Shown: piece after piece, positions 61,701 to 63,999 of the stretch
Numbering within the stretch: position 1 is the stretch's first letter
How the letters are laid out: every line of letters starts with the position of its first letter
Origin: Streptomyces atroolivaceus
GTDB taxonomy: Bacteria > Actinomycetota > Actinomycetes > Streptomycetales > Streptomycetaceae
Assembly (NCBI RefSeq): GCF_000717025.1
Contig: NZ_JNXG01000012.1
Location: 132,831 to 196,830, forward strand
Length of the DNA: 64,000 bases
Reading direction: 5' to 3'
Made by a program: the position numbers and the translations under genes
Notes under the pieces: model-generated
Told to the model about the DNA's origin: nothing
The model's input: the letters and a program-made list of their open reading frames with translations, nothing else
The model's database searches: none

Positions 61701-63999
61701 TGACCTGGAACCCGAACCGCGTGTCGCGGACGTGGCCGCGCTGGTTCTGGTAGGTGGTCTGGGTGAGGTCGCGCACCTCCGCCTTGACGGACTCGGTGAC
61801 CAGCACGGCGCGGTGCGGCACCGACCGCTCCACGACCAGGTGACCCAGCGGGTGCTGACCGCTGCCACGGGTCAGCTCGGGCCCGCTGACCGGCCCGGTG
61901 AGCCGCCCGAACAGCCCGAGCAGCCTCCCCGGGCGGACGTAGGAGACCGTCGTGCGGTGCGCCGAACTGCCTGGCCGCGCCCCGGAGACGGCCAGCGCGA
62001 CGTCCTCCGGCGGGGCCGTCAGGTACAGACCGGTGGAGTCGGTGAGCCGTGGCTCCACCCCGTCCGGGAAGGTCAGTGTCTCCGGCGCCCGGCGGGGGCC
62101 GGTGAACGGCACGGTGAGGTCGTCCGGCAGCCGCCAGCTCAGCCCGTCCCGCATGCCGAACTCAGCGTGGTGCACCTGGGTGCGCTGCCAGCGCGGCCCC
62201 TGCGCGGGCGGGGCGGTGGTGCCGGTCGGCGGGCTGTCCGTTCCGGACGTGCCCGGTGCCTCGGTGACCCGCTCGACCCGCACCTTGTAGTAGACGTCGT
62301 CCAGGTGCAGGTGCGAGCCCTCGTGGGCGCGGTGCTCCCCCTGGTGGTACGCCGCGGTGCCCTGGGAGTAGTCCGTCCTGCGGCTCCAGCCCAGGGAGGT
62401 ACCGATCTTCAGGAGCCAGTTGAGCGGCGGTCCCATGCCGACACCGGCAGCGATCCGCCGCCCGAAGCCCACACTGCGCCCGCCGCCCGTGCCTGCCTGC
62501 CCGCGGCGCATCGTGTCCACGCGGACCGTGGCACCACCCACGTCGGAGAAGCGTTCCCAGCGGTGGTACGGGATGGCTTCGACCGTCATCTCCAGCCCGA
62601 CCCCGGACTTCTCCCGGCCCACGACGCGGGCGCCGCGCGGGGCGGTGAAGGCCGAGGGCTGGTCGGTCAGCAGACGCAGCAGCTCCGCCTCGTCGAACCG
62701 TGCCCGCACCTTCGGGGGAACCTTGTCGAGGATCTCGCGCGCCACCGCCTCGGGCGAGCGCAGGGTGAGCACGCCGGGCCCGGCGAGCAGGCCGGTGGGC
62801 GAGCCCTGCGCAGCCCCGTCCGGGGCGCTGTCGCGTGGATCGGCGCCCGGCCTGATGAGGACCGCGGGCAGCCTGCTGCCGTCCTCGAAGGTGACCGTGC
62901 GCGGTGCGGGCGCCGGCGGGCGGGCGTCCTCGCCGGTCAGCAGACGCGCCGGGCGGTGCCGTTCGAGCTGGGTCTCCAGCGGTACCGGGTCGCCCCGGTC
63001 GGGAGCCTCGGCGTCATCGGGACCGGTGATGCCGGCCATGCTGCGCAGCCACTCCCCGAACGGGTCGGAACCGTCCGGCTCCTGGGAGACCGACGGCACG
63101 ATGGGCGTGACCGGGTCCGGCGCCGGCTCCGGGGTAGGCACCAGGGCGTCGTAGTGGTCCGATCCGTTGTACGCCACGTACAGGGGGCTGCCGATGCCAC
63201 CCGGATGCAGCCCGGTGACGAGGAGTGCGCCCGTCACCTGCGGGTCGGGCCGTACGAGGCGCAGATCGAGGTCGAGGGTGTGCGCCAGCGCGTCGGGGAG
63301 CAGGTCGGCGAAGGGGGACGACCACAGCCCGGGGCGCTCGGCGGCGGCGGCGAGCAGGCCGCGGCCGCCGAGGCGCCGCGCGTCGGCGGGGGTGGGTGCG
63401 ATCTCGGCGAGTTGCGGGAAGTCGCTGTCGGCGAGGATCTGCTGCCATCTGCCGGCGTCCCCGTCGGTGACGACCTCTCGCGCGATGCGGTTCCAGGAGT
63501 CGGCGATCCGGCGCTGGTCGTCCGCGTCGTCGACCCCGGCCAGGGCGCGTATCCGCAGGTCGTCCACCACGGTGAACACCGGGTCCGGTACGGCGGCGTC
63601 GGCGACGGTGCCCAGCTCGGACCCGGCGACGCGGTCACGCACCAGACCACGCAGTCCGGCGATGCTCCGCGAGGCCCAGGCCGGGGGCACGTCCCGGCTG
63701 CGCGCGCTGTCGAGCACCGCCCGGAAGAGGCAGTCCCCGTCGCCCCGGGCGGCCACCCGGTGGAAGGCGAGACCGTCCGCCCGGACGACTTCCGCCGACG
63801 GCCCGCGCACGTCCTCCTGCGAGACCGGCGTGGCCGGAGACAGGGAGGGCGTCCGCGTGAGCGGCGCGGGCCGGGTGAGCTGGGCGTACTCGTTCCCGGG
63901 ACTGAACCGGAGCAGCGGTTCACCGTCAGGACCCTGATGCGCGCCGACGATCTTGTCGAAGAGCGACTTGTCGAAGGCGGTCGGCGGATTCCAGAACAT
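31750..63999 (-). CDS. Giant multidomain lonely-Cys protein, 5' end beyond window
   Basis: An uninterrupted minus-strand reading frame of 32,250 bases (at least 10,749 codons, over 1.1 MDa by rough estimate) that is still open at the right edge; the ATG at 63999 need not be the start. From N to C: OTU protease (75-290), beta-rich segments and a Gln/Pro linker near 900-960, two degenerate OTU copies (about 2240-2690), repeat block I (about 2810-3720), an HExxH domain (4063), repeat block II (about 4200-5130), C-terminal-type domain copy 1 (about 5220-5550), four lonely-Cys modules (Cys 6023, 7494, 8599, 9501), an ADP-ribosyltransferase (about 10160-10295) and domain copy 2 (10401-10749). Asp/Ser-rich acidic linkers separate many parts. 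No signal peptide is visible in the part present. Related giant Streptomyces proteins are annotated as lonely Cys domain-containing; toxin or scaffold roles are inferred. Confidence 0.93.
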   Translation of the reverse strand: MFWNPPTAFDKSLFDKIVGAHQGPDGEPLLRFSPGNEYAQLTRPAPLTRTPSLSPATPVSQEDVRGPSAEVVRADGLAFHRVAARGDGDCLFRAVLDSARSRDVPPAWASRSIAGLRGLVRDRVAGSELGTVADAAVPDPVFTVVDDLRIRALAGVDDADDQRRIADSWNRIAREVVTDGDAGRWQQILADSDFPQLAEIAPTPADARRLGGRGLLAAAAERPGLWSSPFADLLPDALAHTLDLDLRLVRPDPQVTGALLVTGLHPGGIGSPLYVAYNGSDHYDALVPTPEPAPDPVTPIVPSVSQEPDGSDPFGEWLRSMAGITGPDDAEAPDRGDPVPLETQLERHRPARLLTGEDARPPAPAPRTVTFEDGSRLPAVLIRPGADPRDSAPDGAAQGSPTGLLAGPGVLTLRSPEAVAREILDKVPPKVRARFDEAELLRLLTDQPSAFTAPRGARVVGREKSGVGLEMTVEAIPYHRWERFSDVGGATVRVDTMRRGQAGTGGGRSVGFGRRIAAGVGMGPPLNWLLKIGTSLGWSRRTDYSQGTAAYHQGEHRAHEGSHLHLDDVYYKVRVERVTEAPGTSGTDSPPTGTTAPPAQGPRWQRTQVHHAEFGMRDGLSWRLPDDLTVPFTGPRRAPETLTFPDGVEPRLTDSTGLYLTAPPEDVALAVSGARPGSSAHRTTVSYVRPGRLLGLFGRLTGPVSGPELTRGSGQHPLGHLVVERSVPHRAVLVTESVKAEVRDLTQTTYQNQRGHVRDTRFGFQVTAGPNYTLLGPETDVRLQGGPLVRADLAAGRGHYLGTDAARKVTGRIRNHPTALYQVERTLMVRKAGEPASAARPVRVVSLDWISTQDARRLAGWDGRTPGRTGPNPDAEPPVPWYLTREDPVHLGGQVRAEGFRPQARAQAQPPATQQQTSPPAAQQTPPPTQQPPATQQQTPPTPQQPVPPQDGTAPQDPMRVFTDAVLDTLHRSYPSLFVPPLMLRHPRLARLWYGDGRMRTALHNDRQVREALNRPTLTQSLDELTTTGVPVTLTEDGKVRRGHHTLILRARLADRRFETTMSERSLRNAVIGNEVSGQGQQESSTYSAGVEVGVSPRDHDKVPEANLPRRTGNVSVGARYARAYQKGTRNTVTVAHDHLTFQNGADLYSYEVELGASFEGHRRPRGWARLLSVGLLGAGVFVSKVEERPLFSRGTETVGRVELAVPAAHGSDRHAPADPPADGSAPVPAPTPVPQRLSAVEADQLLDGTRPLPRADSDDRKLVRRLLSAPHVVLSAEGGPQRQQLMQDTADRASGTSWHVSAPGAPVRTALRRAMANLGVAGQLGQYLGPFGSRVAGLNGAGPFRTHYLKAAIRGELDNVRVRSDPKPASLEATIGNEHRVVGSGSTVSRTTLGVQGGLMPLQQLPGKQAVVGSYSTALQYAWGKGRGVSQALTRGRNTTLTFAGRMYLVVADAAETVAVRDRWTAAMGTVGTRAGSRVSSAAGRLSERLGRGLSPRGAAAALQRIRDAVMFHLPMQDVIEAGLAPDGMGTTTPSNLGGGYRVPAFLRGRRFPTHPSGQLDASRAAQQLLPRLEKIGVPSHDREQVLQRLSPDFLRAHLHELTTDGMSLPVRYRAWSRPHHLPVGGSPGQIRFKLTPVTTTVQRLRTGLELEDYRNTARDGASSSSQDRGADLTLSGGQRAAGDGVLVANPSLQGTAAKQRASNRTETDGSTAMPNIATTQAHAEIVTSYILTVTMTDTAGDPLAPRAVAQVGTLNEIAPAGLLTPVGDGDDGAVTEQDVPAPERAVRLLTADQARPEAVSAWRTSQDGTSDADADILPFDDRIGSGILAVDIRGAAGVHDALTLATARADGLGDGDLGRRHTGQILAGRVRMARLTPLTGLGTAPGQAQQEAASQGGLTAGFREALGAEGSRLPTQSSAHLFGQSHTADSRLYAKMHRRGARLLAVESKPRMEAMQRRKTSDALEAGTTDNVEGAAGTAPLAGNSNAGVTNPGATVPIAGTNDSTALKGAADTTLGTHVKVVTDRSMLFAVPVTWLAVAEVDHRITHSRAMRALGAPPRGPRAAEAGTTALVWLREDIARDYGLLDDGTFPDEVGAAWDDMAKAAADLATAEKEYYEARARAREAWLSLSQAERTALGDDDPRLATALPRDLAQAPAVATWQAAREQVRLWEARTDEAAADHHRLHLAASRLTAHHQGSASVPVPDRPQEYAAPEWRSEAPEPYGIDDGAGSAPRTLTSPDGATVREVHDVPHDGASFFHALLAAAEVRGRLPHLLGSDLAARFTAAPGDPEVTAEAIGAARDRLAWALGEDANEDLLDGLALDVADTFTQDELDTAGVVLTPAQQAEFDAFGRLPLTFWGTPDQRVALATAALARPFASEPGPAPAGQQDGVGAPPGRRAGDHGGADLLPALAARVLGTPLTVVTGEGRDQLFLPHGVDPAAVDPAADPVLFASDGFFHAALPPGTPAPVTAALPAAATAATAGETTTGQPAEPPVHRSHTTAPWLPPADSSHPRYRLARDGVLTAPDGATYTQGTPTGRGNGFFGALSSALRHAAGQPGLDRREAARLRMRAGASPAQLLRLNGLPGDVAGRDALFGPPPMNLRPGAPAPSREALDGHLRRHLTHAPWGPGADRAVAEWASAVTGATVTLVEENGTAHTYPGPSADGPHLRLRRRGGDFVPLVERTPAPPAPQPAPPVSHQDPAAVPLPPSPAGSDLPGLPGLPGEEEAYELSTLSGAEAAKTPEAADTEDGPFPLPPSAPTRRSGADALGQFHFADGSDTDGSNDTDTDSESGPPDVDLAQFRFVDDSSDTDSEDGSPDAAQEAWLDLLFGAAARHDHSPETLVDTVSSLRELALGEAAPSSVATGELDALHDLTRRVLDLGPDAPVHGQHLLLLGSLALSASPDELSDADALADYLTQHDSVLGEDTRLVSEAGTGRNWTGTGNQAPPLNSYAVEGEDGGQVTWTAPWPESYVVLAQEGADAVHLMTPHGRLTLDDPGEFARLVARDPARPAGADVVLAFPHGDIASLARHVADLTGSKVWYSEHGPRPSTDWRSGTDHITLGPVPGGARTAWASTGPGADDTGEADVADIVDLYENGSEAAEGVEARRPKPLTTTDYGVVDHSGDGVLFRKPGILEGVWRPPQALANLEGAPSLAMSVQGYHETLATQRPELRISSDRTLAVENGAYGQQVFATAEAVARASVGLARADLAVRLRTDEDLSILLPTPDGGMKRLFRVTPDFLTRSGQSSEEVCRDFADMLADNSRTSHMVFRDPRTGLVVTAPVNASDGAEVTGTHHLADALSHVADGDVAPDRVDPAWASSYVRRDDRPTGGGDGPLPGHAYGSALSLDQPVDPRRDALSDAAKRIGVNEHAWAGVGEGYVVQSVATAGAEGQPSLEHNYAKPQSGSSRSHFGYHFATVVLASEDGSHQISLENHARSSQRNARHRGEARANLRGHNLDVLREAAERLRGEIERRQEAGEDEHLTELRGHLDLTLALARAKQAQAEMRAAPAGSPERAAAERTLEGATRTAAQRIGQLEQVIPGKSQWYMRMYSQRPGESAHDTNAELLEDRPAAEANPLTAVVLRGQQALPMTISFEKGDQQPPDAAKPPMQYLAKIVARTAMWNAANGLRLPDVKVTGLRSGRLTGRDLAKARAEAVAASFRQELAEALTALQDGTPRPHLTADVITVVPASERGRGSATADAGTGTVDITVDDHRGGLRKVATRGPGGSRSGGLPGGSPDDGLDPVTEQWPIGRPVTVMRPRFGGVDPASVVPAADVPATAAPATDAPAGTGTGKGKAPAAATADDATATTDPQPNRWFTYTRPAESRSEPFRYEVADTGHIRLPDGAEIPPTGWTRFGHDFVHEATGAILRGDSGWIGRVANMDTLSVVMADLDQDSAPHRIAADASALYLVPEDGGDTALRIPLRETTDSTEPPRAALDARPRYVVRSAFDVRRFTHGGETVTDLTVRIAFRPGDGQTDTDAVMARVLEGVEEFYNGPGHELPNGDRLHVTVEAVRADGSPHLTVDLVGRDQQMNQRAWWADADPVEFAHELGHQLFLRDETRDASNADRLHAPGSLLGPFREQAPDGLAQSGLRPRHLQLWAALAGDIEPHTPPEGTTWADARKSAPAEIREPAWVDPVSLPEASPQTGPDGAVPPPLPPAAALPTLAEASDESDSDDEDDDERPFWAEPAWLDTLFGPQRGTIARARLRETSEALYDLVRAEADAHPTAQTLRDGLKRVTRQVLHMGGRTRPGPADFLLLGSLALDASSDDLASVDDLALYFVERQIETGRGALDEGTLLRDEEGNATGRDYTRPGQPTPELASYAVRGRGRVIPRPAPWKNPYLIAADADGRGVGIAMPGRTFRVDSAEELAMLISYDSQRPAGADIVLALPPEYAATVASLVAGTTGRRVWYPEAPVGLATHPTAGTRHLMLELSEGNTGAGWASADPAADGGLPGARDLSSGNDTDSEADPDSDDERSSSDGDAEFDRMVDQAVLERQIEGRRARPLTTRDYGVIDKRGTGVLFTRPLPLSVGEVRAGTGPDALVLPRQDHGTIPMAGRPPLHISEDRTLATLAGDDGTTGRSRQVYATRAAIERSSARLAAAGAGVRLKADESTGVLLPAEDGSYGEPLFRVEPEFLTASGGSEHAFTRDFAQMVAGAASAPLSHIAFRGPTGEVVSTAPVNGQHGREVTGTHHLAQALTEVAEGTRSAADVSPRWAARQAGRDNRFTGGVVGAPTPGERYGRALSYEPQDNPLRTPLASAAQRIGVNEYAWAGVGEGYLIQSVSTTNDGGAQLFTHNHAKPGDRVGPHASYHFAQVVLASEDGTHQITLENETHSRSEIPAGLLDDVVDENLDRYGEDELTRFAGEAERRAAEARQRGADEAETDRLDGFARVARALADVHQAEQLPWYFDEDRPEHALALREASQARSRAKDLIRAAAPVMDSKDLWSFRAYSKRPGESAHEVNAALLSDSSPAVANPLTTVVLHGHAPRWYQQAVHFEEGERGVPADADGTIDGLALSLARAGLWNRAHGLPLPSVTLTGHGNRSQASGQERADAVAKALGARLGQVLDTFQTGLSGPRVGVRDFGLVKAAKRVRSATDPAQGRVVTIEIDDHRLVPAGPDGRTVPVGEAVRSEEPAPTRPTPAGPTTTTEPPVTRPETAGPATTRPEATETAPTPGRARSRPPGGSVQPSPERRNSDAPPWVLARIRYAEESVAFDKRLGEYLAEHEAVTAEFRKMASAAWAETRKRYPRALATFGETSKFKAGVVGTSREALQRVLRSGNLRELVAFLYEGISNDLVPEMLGGAEEQHPEIAAERPSRRQLETYTEYMRRATEIQASDMTPAEKQAALKELPPPVTNPARPDEARPPLSEAERRFAVDEAGLTWMPATSVYDIAMNAAFQGLSEDSGGLVATGTAGSTYRFMLHAARMRDQWGVDLDLGLIRAGMMAISLTVGHHTAHEVMRGAQLALNDVPGHDPALDYTDNWGRYWNVYPLDEQELRENVARDGLFPDEHAQALLDELEPGRVTGTVTREGGSSSRTVLPHRPVHTRPVATEPNRPVPQMPNAPGAPATGQGTAAMPQDVSPDDAERHREAVLDALHGLGALNAVDRDRTAEALERLDRLRSADPQLRGGFLDLDALVRRVLLLDPSDTVSAAARGALVRLVTAPSTAGAATLPALSASYLAQRGAFHADFRIDDAQGRPRGWNWLGQPLPADFDAGTTGRISRTPDGTTGHSAPETAPWLPAQGDPDPYLVMLGGRSDTVVVRGLGGFARAVPPEVFHELMALDRNLTGRPGPLLLHVARPTAASLDLPRGLADRLGREVWATTGRSGIGRLPGAPDRSAVLLLDEERKAPRGQWFANTPATASTPPVDAVDGQVSALSIAHHGNRSTGYISMDLADSDDGGWRRTMTHSRLGTVTTYTHQRTAYDPKGPTAPTPWTALNLPAPYFPNNHGLPGSVTWHTPEGELTDDGPQFARRLARRRSLASLAPEHPVALLICYAAAPPGIGETPGLHIVGAPPFVPDPLSTVAVGQHTANETGRTVFATTLVNAAVQPADAGQDAYITLHTDARGRAYPWVMFTPEPAGDALDRRARDAGLHHGPGSAPEAVRERTLRLVRALRQIFGSTVDDSPEYPVLLRGIGALDLMHEADPGLNLDGARAFTLDLYGQLLTRYLADGLPPGQSPRFTPDGHRSLLAEAARRWETGPRGPLTDWIALPHLVHMLTDLAATPHRESVARSVLGLDVSAPVGETEWSRLLWASLKVAMATSHVDPGTFAAAVLHLPAPDAARFGEAVLVARQAVAAGRDPWQLSEVAAYQLEQQGALESDRLLADDDGDAWGRALDGTSRPQGTFDHSVVTLLGYAPDGSLVPVGTEPAPWAADQYRPRPFVYVADGDAGGLRMQGPVPPGEFGELVFRDPELLNEDGYAEVIAVVPHGRPSGGMPVEGSIPGEGARNSARNWWATDSATTLHHDPATGTYTVAVLPGPDGQPATAGGWGRTMASQGDSSGTTATASNARSSRTAVAADPTTDLDAAWDAHAQALTALGEAAAEATTTERVSGDETAVADAWAGVDEARRRLEDAEARLWTLGVAPEALGVARGEGADAAATGPAVPRDAGERRWISEQVTEADLPPVPARPAAEETVGLQEMGAAGVTPSVGQRTEMMLRGDDRLPAGALSPLDLARVRMARPGPWTDTLDAVAASASRRLWAQAYARFADSAPEGTDGTVITRAWDAAVSLVLPAEPHEVLADSRYAGDGFRDAVRRVAGHLLEEGVGPGAAPASATELADTLRSGLGLRQRWTAPAAEPGQATAPATDPVPAAQSGTDAAMTDFDLSMVDAIDLGPIDFGDFDMSAWDDLDSGHFDFDFDFGPTGTGLADPDLTGPDATDVDMTGLEPTGPDMTTLDTVPGRPVFAAPVTAATARPLAPLPRLSLVTYAQGETRPSAGAEESVERLAFQVAAAGLRNLRTRVPLPKIDIAGYGADARQAGTAQQREQAARQRGDRRARTARDLFVRKLDDALSTLQTNLPEGRTRLSARDFKITSRGRARLPGRNGTAAMSDAVSRPDLGRQATIALTSPGHAAAAETLDALRRDDSALRAGEFDMDAVTRRVRRLGPSVLVDPEMHRALYTTVERAIAAGRAGGLASLTAFALEEEGVLAADRARYVTMGADRVAGLNWAGSEVADMASLFVDDLQEDRAGGLAPTGMTDFVPWGWDVTPYTVLAEGGHDTVTALLPDGTTRDLDVDDFVELVAADPGLRGLPATAPIVLAVPFTGDRYLELPRKLAERTGRTVWAHSGLARRTPDPAAVNAVAVIQRDGMPHGSWVPVRPGLVPDVDDSAPDWHRDVLSQPIVSARTGQQIGRSLHHPGELTESSREDNFNRLDQMTLYVHFNRATGTYSAKLPLADPGPKDKAYHLAGHGLPGHLMLPLAGGGSRMAGRHEAGEWLRRRKSLSSLPDDHWIDMVVCYSSAQQDSAVQDLSQVGDSFPVPFAADPLSDDALSLGQHLANVTRRTVRLSHALQGVFTYQDDPVRVLFTDASGQQWWWDTSRPEPDEAELDRLAATAGFTGDPSPGSRAELLRLVRALKLVLGHDVEDDADFATLIRGAGALTNMWHIDPRLGGTGPFSPDLLRRVIAAHPEAASGVDRQVTRRVLAAAAQAWKDGPSLPVSGFVALPVLHSAARWLQDTVAVDEAAVAALGLSGPDDVGDAERARMFWARVKAEETLAGPDADALTARIRHLDPGTEVNGTLHEETLTVLTRGFAAGRNMSDPNVAAAYDLEARGAFDRSSVSTAMGSATGGGRNWADLSAPQPALAEFRTPGGLTDAPWAGQDVYGKDKPVPHLVLADVGFQDDGRVQVGFDGATYEVTAAEFAELLAADVELRRKGLAVPVLLMLTGLGGPAPGVAEVIAQRLGRGVWWSPFPADLSGRDDAGVAVPTLVDSLLTLTSPTVADWREARPVDRAGTQEGPRDVERPLPAAPSSGESSTAAATSTVKARSSAGDPMQGVEMTSVPTPTTPVYTAPAAPQAARPLPVLPTRALVAYGPGETAPSAQGADTLRRLASQVAAAGLRNRRAGAALPRMTVTGYGADARRTDNSSHVSEQASAARRRAQAARTLFERLLARALDDLQKDGPAGEPRLTAGDFSIGAKSLTRVPGDWVGTGALEGVTRAALGRQATIGVSQSPDAAAVQTLDTLRRREPSLRDRPLDVDALARRVLHLDSDASAGPDVRAELFALVERATAAGAATSLAALGAFHLAELGVLAPGRARHFTVQGRRVPGLNWEDDAVAELDTAQGDVLEDAPSGTYDVLDTAPAPWPQGTTPYVVAADGGHDRVDARLPDDSTLELDVEEFVELVAADVAREGLTRGTPIVLAIPFAGDGYLDLPRKLADRTGLTVWAHSGEAMLSSAPGAASTIDTVRRSGVPQGDWIASEPGLAPDPDDEAPDWHRDVVTRPIVSSLSGKQIGRASHHPAEYAKHFEDEGRQLDRMTTFVHHYPATDGMSQEYDLPRPGPEDTAYRLDMHGEPGVLQLALRDGTVRLVDEREAGPWLKRRKSLANLPEDHWVDLVVCWSGAPKDSAVPAPNTAGDAFPGPFVPDPLRDVSMGQHVANSTGRTVRLAYSSQGTRSDNGRYTRTLFADAQGRHRAWDLFRPEPAGPGLDRLAGAAGFGPADGPLTEETRERTLRLVRALRLTFGHDVDDAPDYDGLLRGAAAVDQMWRADSDFDTAGPFTLDLLRRVVEAHPDAASGVNQDVTRRVLAAAAEQWSMWPGDQLVGFVDLPAVEAAARWMRDADPEEEAATALDIDEDAVGETELSRIFWARVKAEETLDTRGPDQDAFVAQVLHLTPGARPGPDELGEALDLLTRAFAVGRQASDPDVAAVYELEESGVYATSGLRTVQGGARGLGRDFTGGQPQSYVDLAQFRTFAVVADAPWTQGGRTRVPYLVRVAPDAYDPELLRLTYDGETAAVSPREFVELLAHDPMLTRRELTTPVVLAFTGPPADAGDVAERLAQRLGRTVWWTDFPADLSGTGDSGQPVLTMHHSAVMGGVPGGGVWHEARPVQYAAPKDAPRPLPAPVPRSTGRGATHPDPAADSGPRGSLTPLTSPSGPDWAFAPGTDTASAPASPVSSSDTSGSWSTDSLPPVGAVDAAVDPLLSGDTLMSDTQGAPRGRDWTGSGISSVDATRIQLHEQRVGELRRVSEEAAPWGEGAYVVAAEGGYDEALFADGRDLGPQAVADLLAADPVLASLPLDVPVVLASPYAGAQYGQLARAVAERLGRRVWAPSGDGRLMGPETEPHTAAGPAVHVLSLVDSDPGDAYGDWVLFDPPSAANGQSVDREWVTVDGIRFRDSDVDTRPLVGADHRFEGRESMPDDGRRRLRERRLRLYRGMRERAHVLRLGDTFHTVGTEETAPDPEASVYTFHAHGVPGGLKLAGKDGRVLLLGAEDGGRYIGGLPEVVERAAGDELHVASCYGAVAGDPLRPQSLIRPAPLVEDPLEEVALAQHAANSSGRTTTAATGRTGYNDTTRLLAATPDGTLARMETFLPEPVLSTAELSEAAGLRPLPHPTGLPAWDDEGPRALRLVRALKQVFGNEVEADRGVPGGRYERLLRGIGALETLRANDPALSALTPLRMELWQLLASPPDGNDPGPADFEAVLDSALAAPRDVALTDVWDAPALRDALDRIASGGDAAVRAVLRMPAGPLTPREYARALWAMTGASQLLDARTPARREELGRAALHLPAEAGWDASTEARLRELTEQAFATGRNSGHPGELAVFHLETLGAFADEGRIRTPGGLLQGRNWGPTPTPGGLEPSRLYADRTGTAGNTGSLEFAPWTQQGAAAPYFVYADTTDAGAVVLRLPGGTVQVTSQEFFALLESDPELPLIDHHRPLALLVPGIGTGQLRAQQGFSLTNDRTVWSYDGALTVSEGGTTRPGVVTALAADAGRPGVWHRTVPRMPSADPSVAPGTVNTAGTAEWSAGTAPAADTASAGQQALPYSADGQFDGRYEETLEAFPVAVATDRHTVWGYGQDDPDLHVFVAEIPSLGLRGEYNPDGPSAGGVTDMAGRVYSKGPAWDWYLPGRGLVASSRLLTDQGAEPVPVGWPATGPVSPTPPVDPAVVAADPAALAGSTLPDALWRDHEGPLFRFSPDGPEQVFREGLKPYGPEMVHLVDHVYGGSALVPNTVFASATANRDYVRDSARANPMGADALHRRYRWRYDMQVPGGIDVNATLGLASPFPDQEEVLFPGGIHRRYIRGVQPMAYGMPVGPYVPNPYFAPHTGSGGASVVDADFAGPVLESFPALSLDSDPDDDPRPLLSRDDHSDSDDDPAPLPRRREPSTDREGTPVPGNSRGGTERDDSSEPDEQAGQLDAPSWALARVRYAQEALYFEQRLAAYLGDDQQVNDEFGKVVRAFWAIALHNRTDYRQFGSRSGEDAGAVGTSYEKLARVVESGNLRERVTFLFNGVARDLVPYLMGGVEPQHPVIGLERRDRHRSEQLRRYERERAELLAAGLDPEDEEQEMDELDALLRTPLRPHEVWPALSPAERRLAVREGTLLWSPAGLTHTLPMAADFQARSEDSGGLVLTGTSGSAYRIITHVARLTRLAGVPVDLGLIRSGLVSILVGVGHHSFHEVMTGAQHALDEFDRSAASVYVNNWGRYWDVHPLSEEELRAYVAREGLFPDEHARALLAELEAGRAEESGKAAGAGAGSDDRAHG
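31753..32800 (-). repeat. C-terminal domain of the giant protein
   Basis: About residues 10401-10749, the second copy of the internal domain near residue 5220: PSWALARVRYAQEALYF, SEDSGGLVLTGTSGSAYRI, GVGHHSFHEVMTGAQHAL, NNWGRYWDVHPLSEEELRAY and GLFPDEHARALLAELE. GHHxxHEVMxGAQ and GTxGSxYR are fully conserved between copies. No known fold is recognised. Confidence 0.75.
33115..33515 (-). other. ADP-ribosyltransferase domain (giant protein)
   Basis: About residues 10160-10295. It has the pierisin/scabin-like order: NAD-binding Arg10178 in GPLFRFSPDGPEQVFREGLK, a VFASATANRDYV strand in place of the STS motif, and PDQEEVLFPGGIHRRYIRGV with Gln10273-x-Glu10275 as the catalytic pair. All three key positions are present, so an active mono-ADP-ribosyltransferase toxin is likely. 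Confidence 0.75.
34640..36380 (-). other. Lonely-Cys module 4 (giant protein)
   Basis: The conserved Cys is residue 9501 in DELHVASCYGAVAGDP, after YTFHAHGVPGGLKLAG and before VALAQHAANSSGRTTTAATG. The most diverged of the four; shorter than modules 2 and 3. Confidence 0.65.
37390..39330 (-). other. Lonely-Cys module 3 (giant protein)
   Basis: The conserved Cys is residue 8599 in HWVDLVVCWSGAPKDS, with preceding AYRLDMHGEPGVLQLAL and following VSMGQHVANSTGRTVRLA. Closest in sequence to module 2, pointing to tandem duplication. Confidence 0.7.
40700..42670 (-). other. Lonely-Cys module 2 (giant protein)
   Basis: The conserved Cys is residue 7494 in HWIDMVVCYSSAQQDS, with a preceding AYHLAGHGLPGHLMLP and following LSLGQHLANVTRRTVRLS. 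The order of sub-elements matches modules 1 and 3. Confidence 0.7.
45130..47080 (-). other. Lonely-Cys module 1 (giant protein)
   Basis: A ~650-residue module with LDLDALVRRVLLLDPSD, a Rossmann-like segment, and the single conserved Cys at 6023 in VALLICYAAAPPG, followed by PLSTVAVGQHTANETGRTVF. Boundaries approximate. Confidence 0.65.
47340..48345 (-). repeat. Internal copy of the C-terminal domain (giant protein)
   Basis: About residues 5220-5550. Matches the extreme C-terminus: PPWVLARIRYAEESVAF, SEDSGGLVATGTAGSTYRF, TVGHHTAHEVMRGAQLAL, NWGRYWNVYPLDEQELRENV and GLFPDEHAQALLDELE. Its presence at the half-way point suggests that two ancestral proteins were fused end to end. Confidence 0.75.
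48590..51410 (-). repeat. Giant-protein repeat block II (~940 residues)
   Basis: Second copy of block I: LDTLFG, FLLLGSLALDASSDDL, RPAGADIVLALP, TTRDYGVIDKRG, EVTGTHHLAQALTEVA, IGVNEYAWAGVGEGYLIQSV, YHFAQVVLASEDGTHQITLE, RPGESAHEVNAALL and SVTLTGHGNRSQASGQERAD. The copies are clearly diverged, so the duplication is old. Confidence 0.75.
51690..52110 (-). other. HExxH metallopeptidase-like domain (giant protein)
   Basis: Residues ~3963-4103 contain VEFAHELGHQLFLRDETRD. His4063, Glu4064 and His4067 form HExxH, and Asp4073 lies where metzincins have the third ligand; Asp in that place is known from Streptomyces snapalysins. The usual metzincin Gly is replaced by Phe. Zinc-peptidase activity is plausible. 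Confidence 0.6.
52830..55580 (-). repeat. Giant-protein repeat block I (~910 residues)
   Basis: Coding-level repeat paired with block II. Shared order: LDLLFG, LLLLGSLALSAS, RPAGADVVLAFP, TTTDYGVVDHSG, EVTGTHHLADALSHVA, IGVNEHAWAGVGEGYVVQSV, YHFATVVLASEDGSHQISLE, RPGESAHDTNAELL and a final OmpA-like segment (KVTGLRSGRLTGRDLAKARA). Boundaries are approximate. Confidence 0.75.
55935..56415 (-). other. Degenerate OTU-like copy 2 (giant protein)
   Basis: A third OTU-like stretch with GRGNGFFGALSSALRH at the nucleophile box (Cys replaced by Gly) and RGGDFVPLVE at the His segment (His lost). It follows the first degenerate copy after a short gap. Confidence 0.55.
56590..57280 (-). other. Degenerate OTU-like copy 1 (giant protein)
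   Basis: The sequence aligns with the OTU domain upstream, but the nucleophile box reads HDGASFFHALLAAA (Cys replaced by Ser) and the His segment reads FASDGFFHAALP (His replaced by Gly). Probably a non-catalytic binding or structural copy. Confidence 0.6.
61135..61300 (-). other. Gln/Pro-rich linker of the giant protein
   Basis: About 55 residues built from repeated PPATQQQT/PPAAQQT-like units, between two beta-rich parts. It is disordered by composition and a likely flexible tether; its codons form a short imperfect tandem repeat. Confidence 0.7.
63130..63777 (-). other. OTU cysteine protease domain of the giant protein
   Basis: Residues ~75-290. The nucleophile motif is ARGDGDCLFRAVLDSA (Cys90), the classic OTU Asp-x-x-Cys box, and the distal His is in YVAYNGSDHYDALVP (His ~282). 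Both catalytic positions are intact, so deubiquitinase-like or self-processing protease activity is possible. Confidence 0.82.
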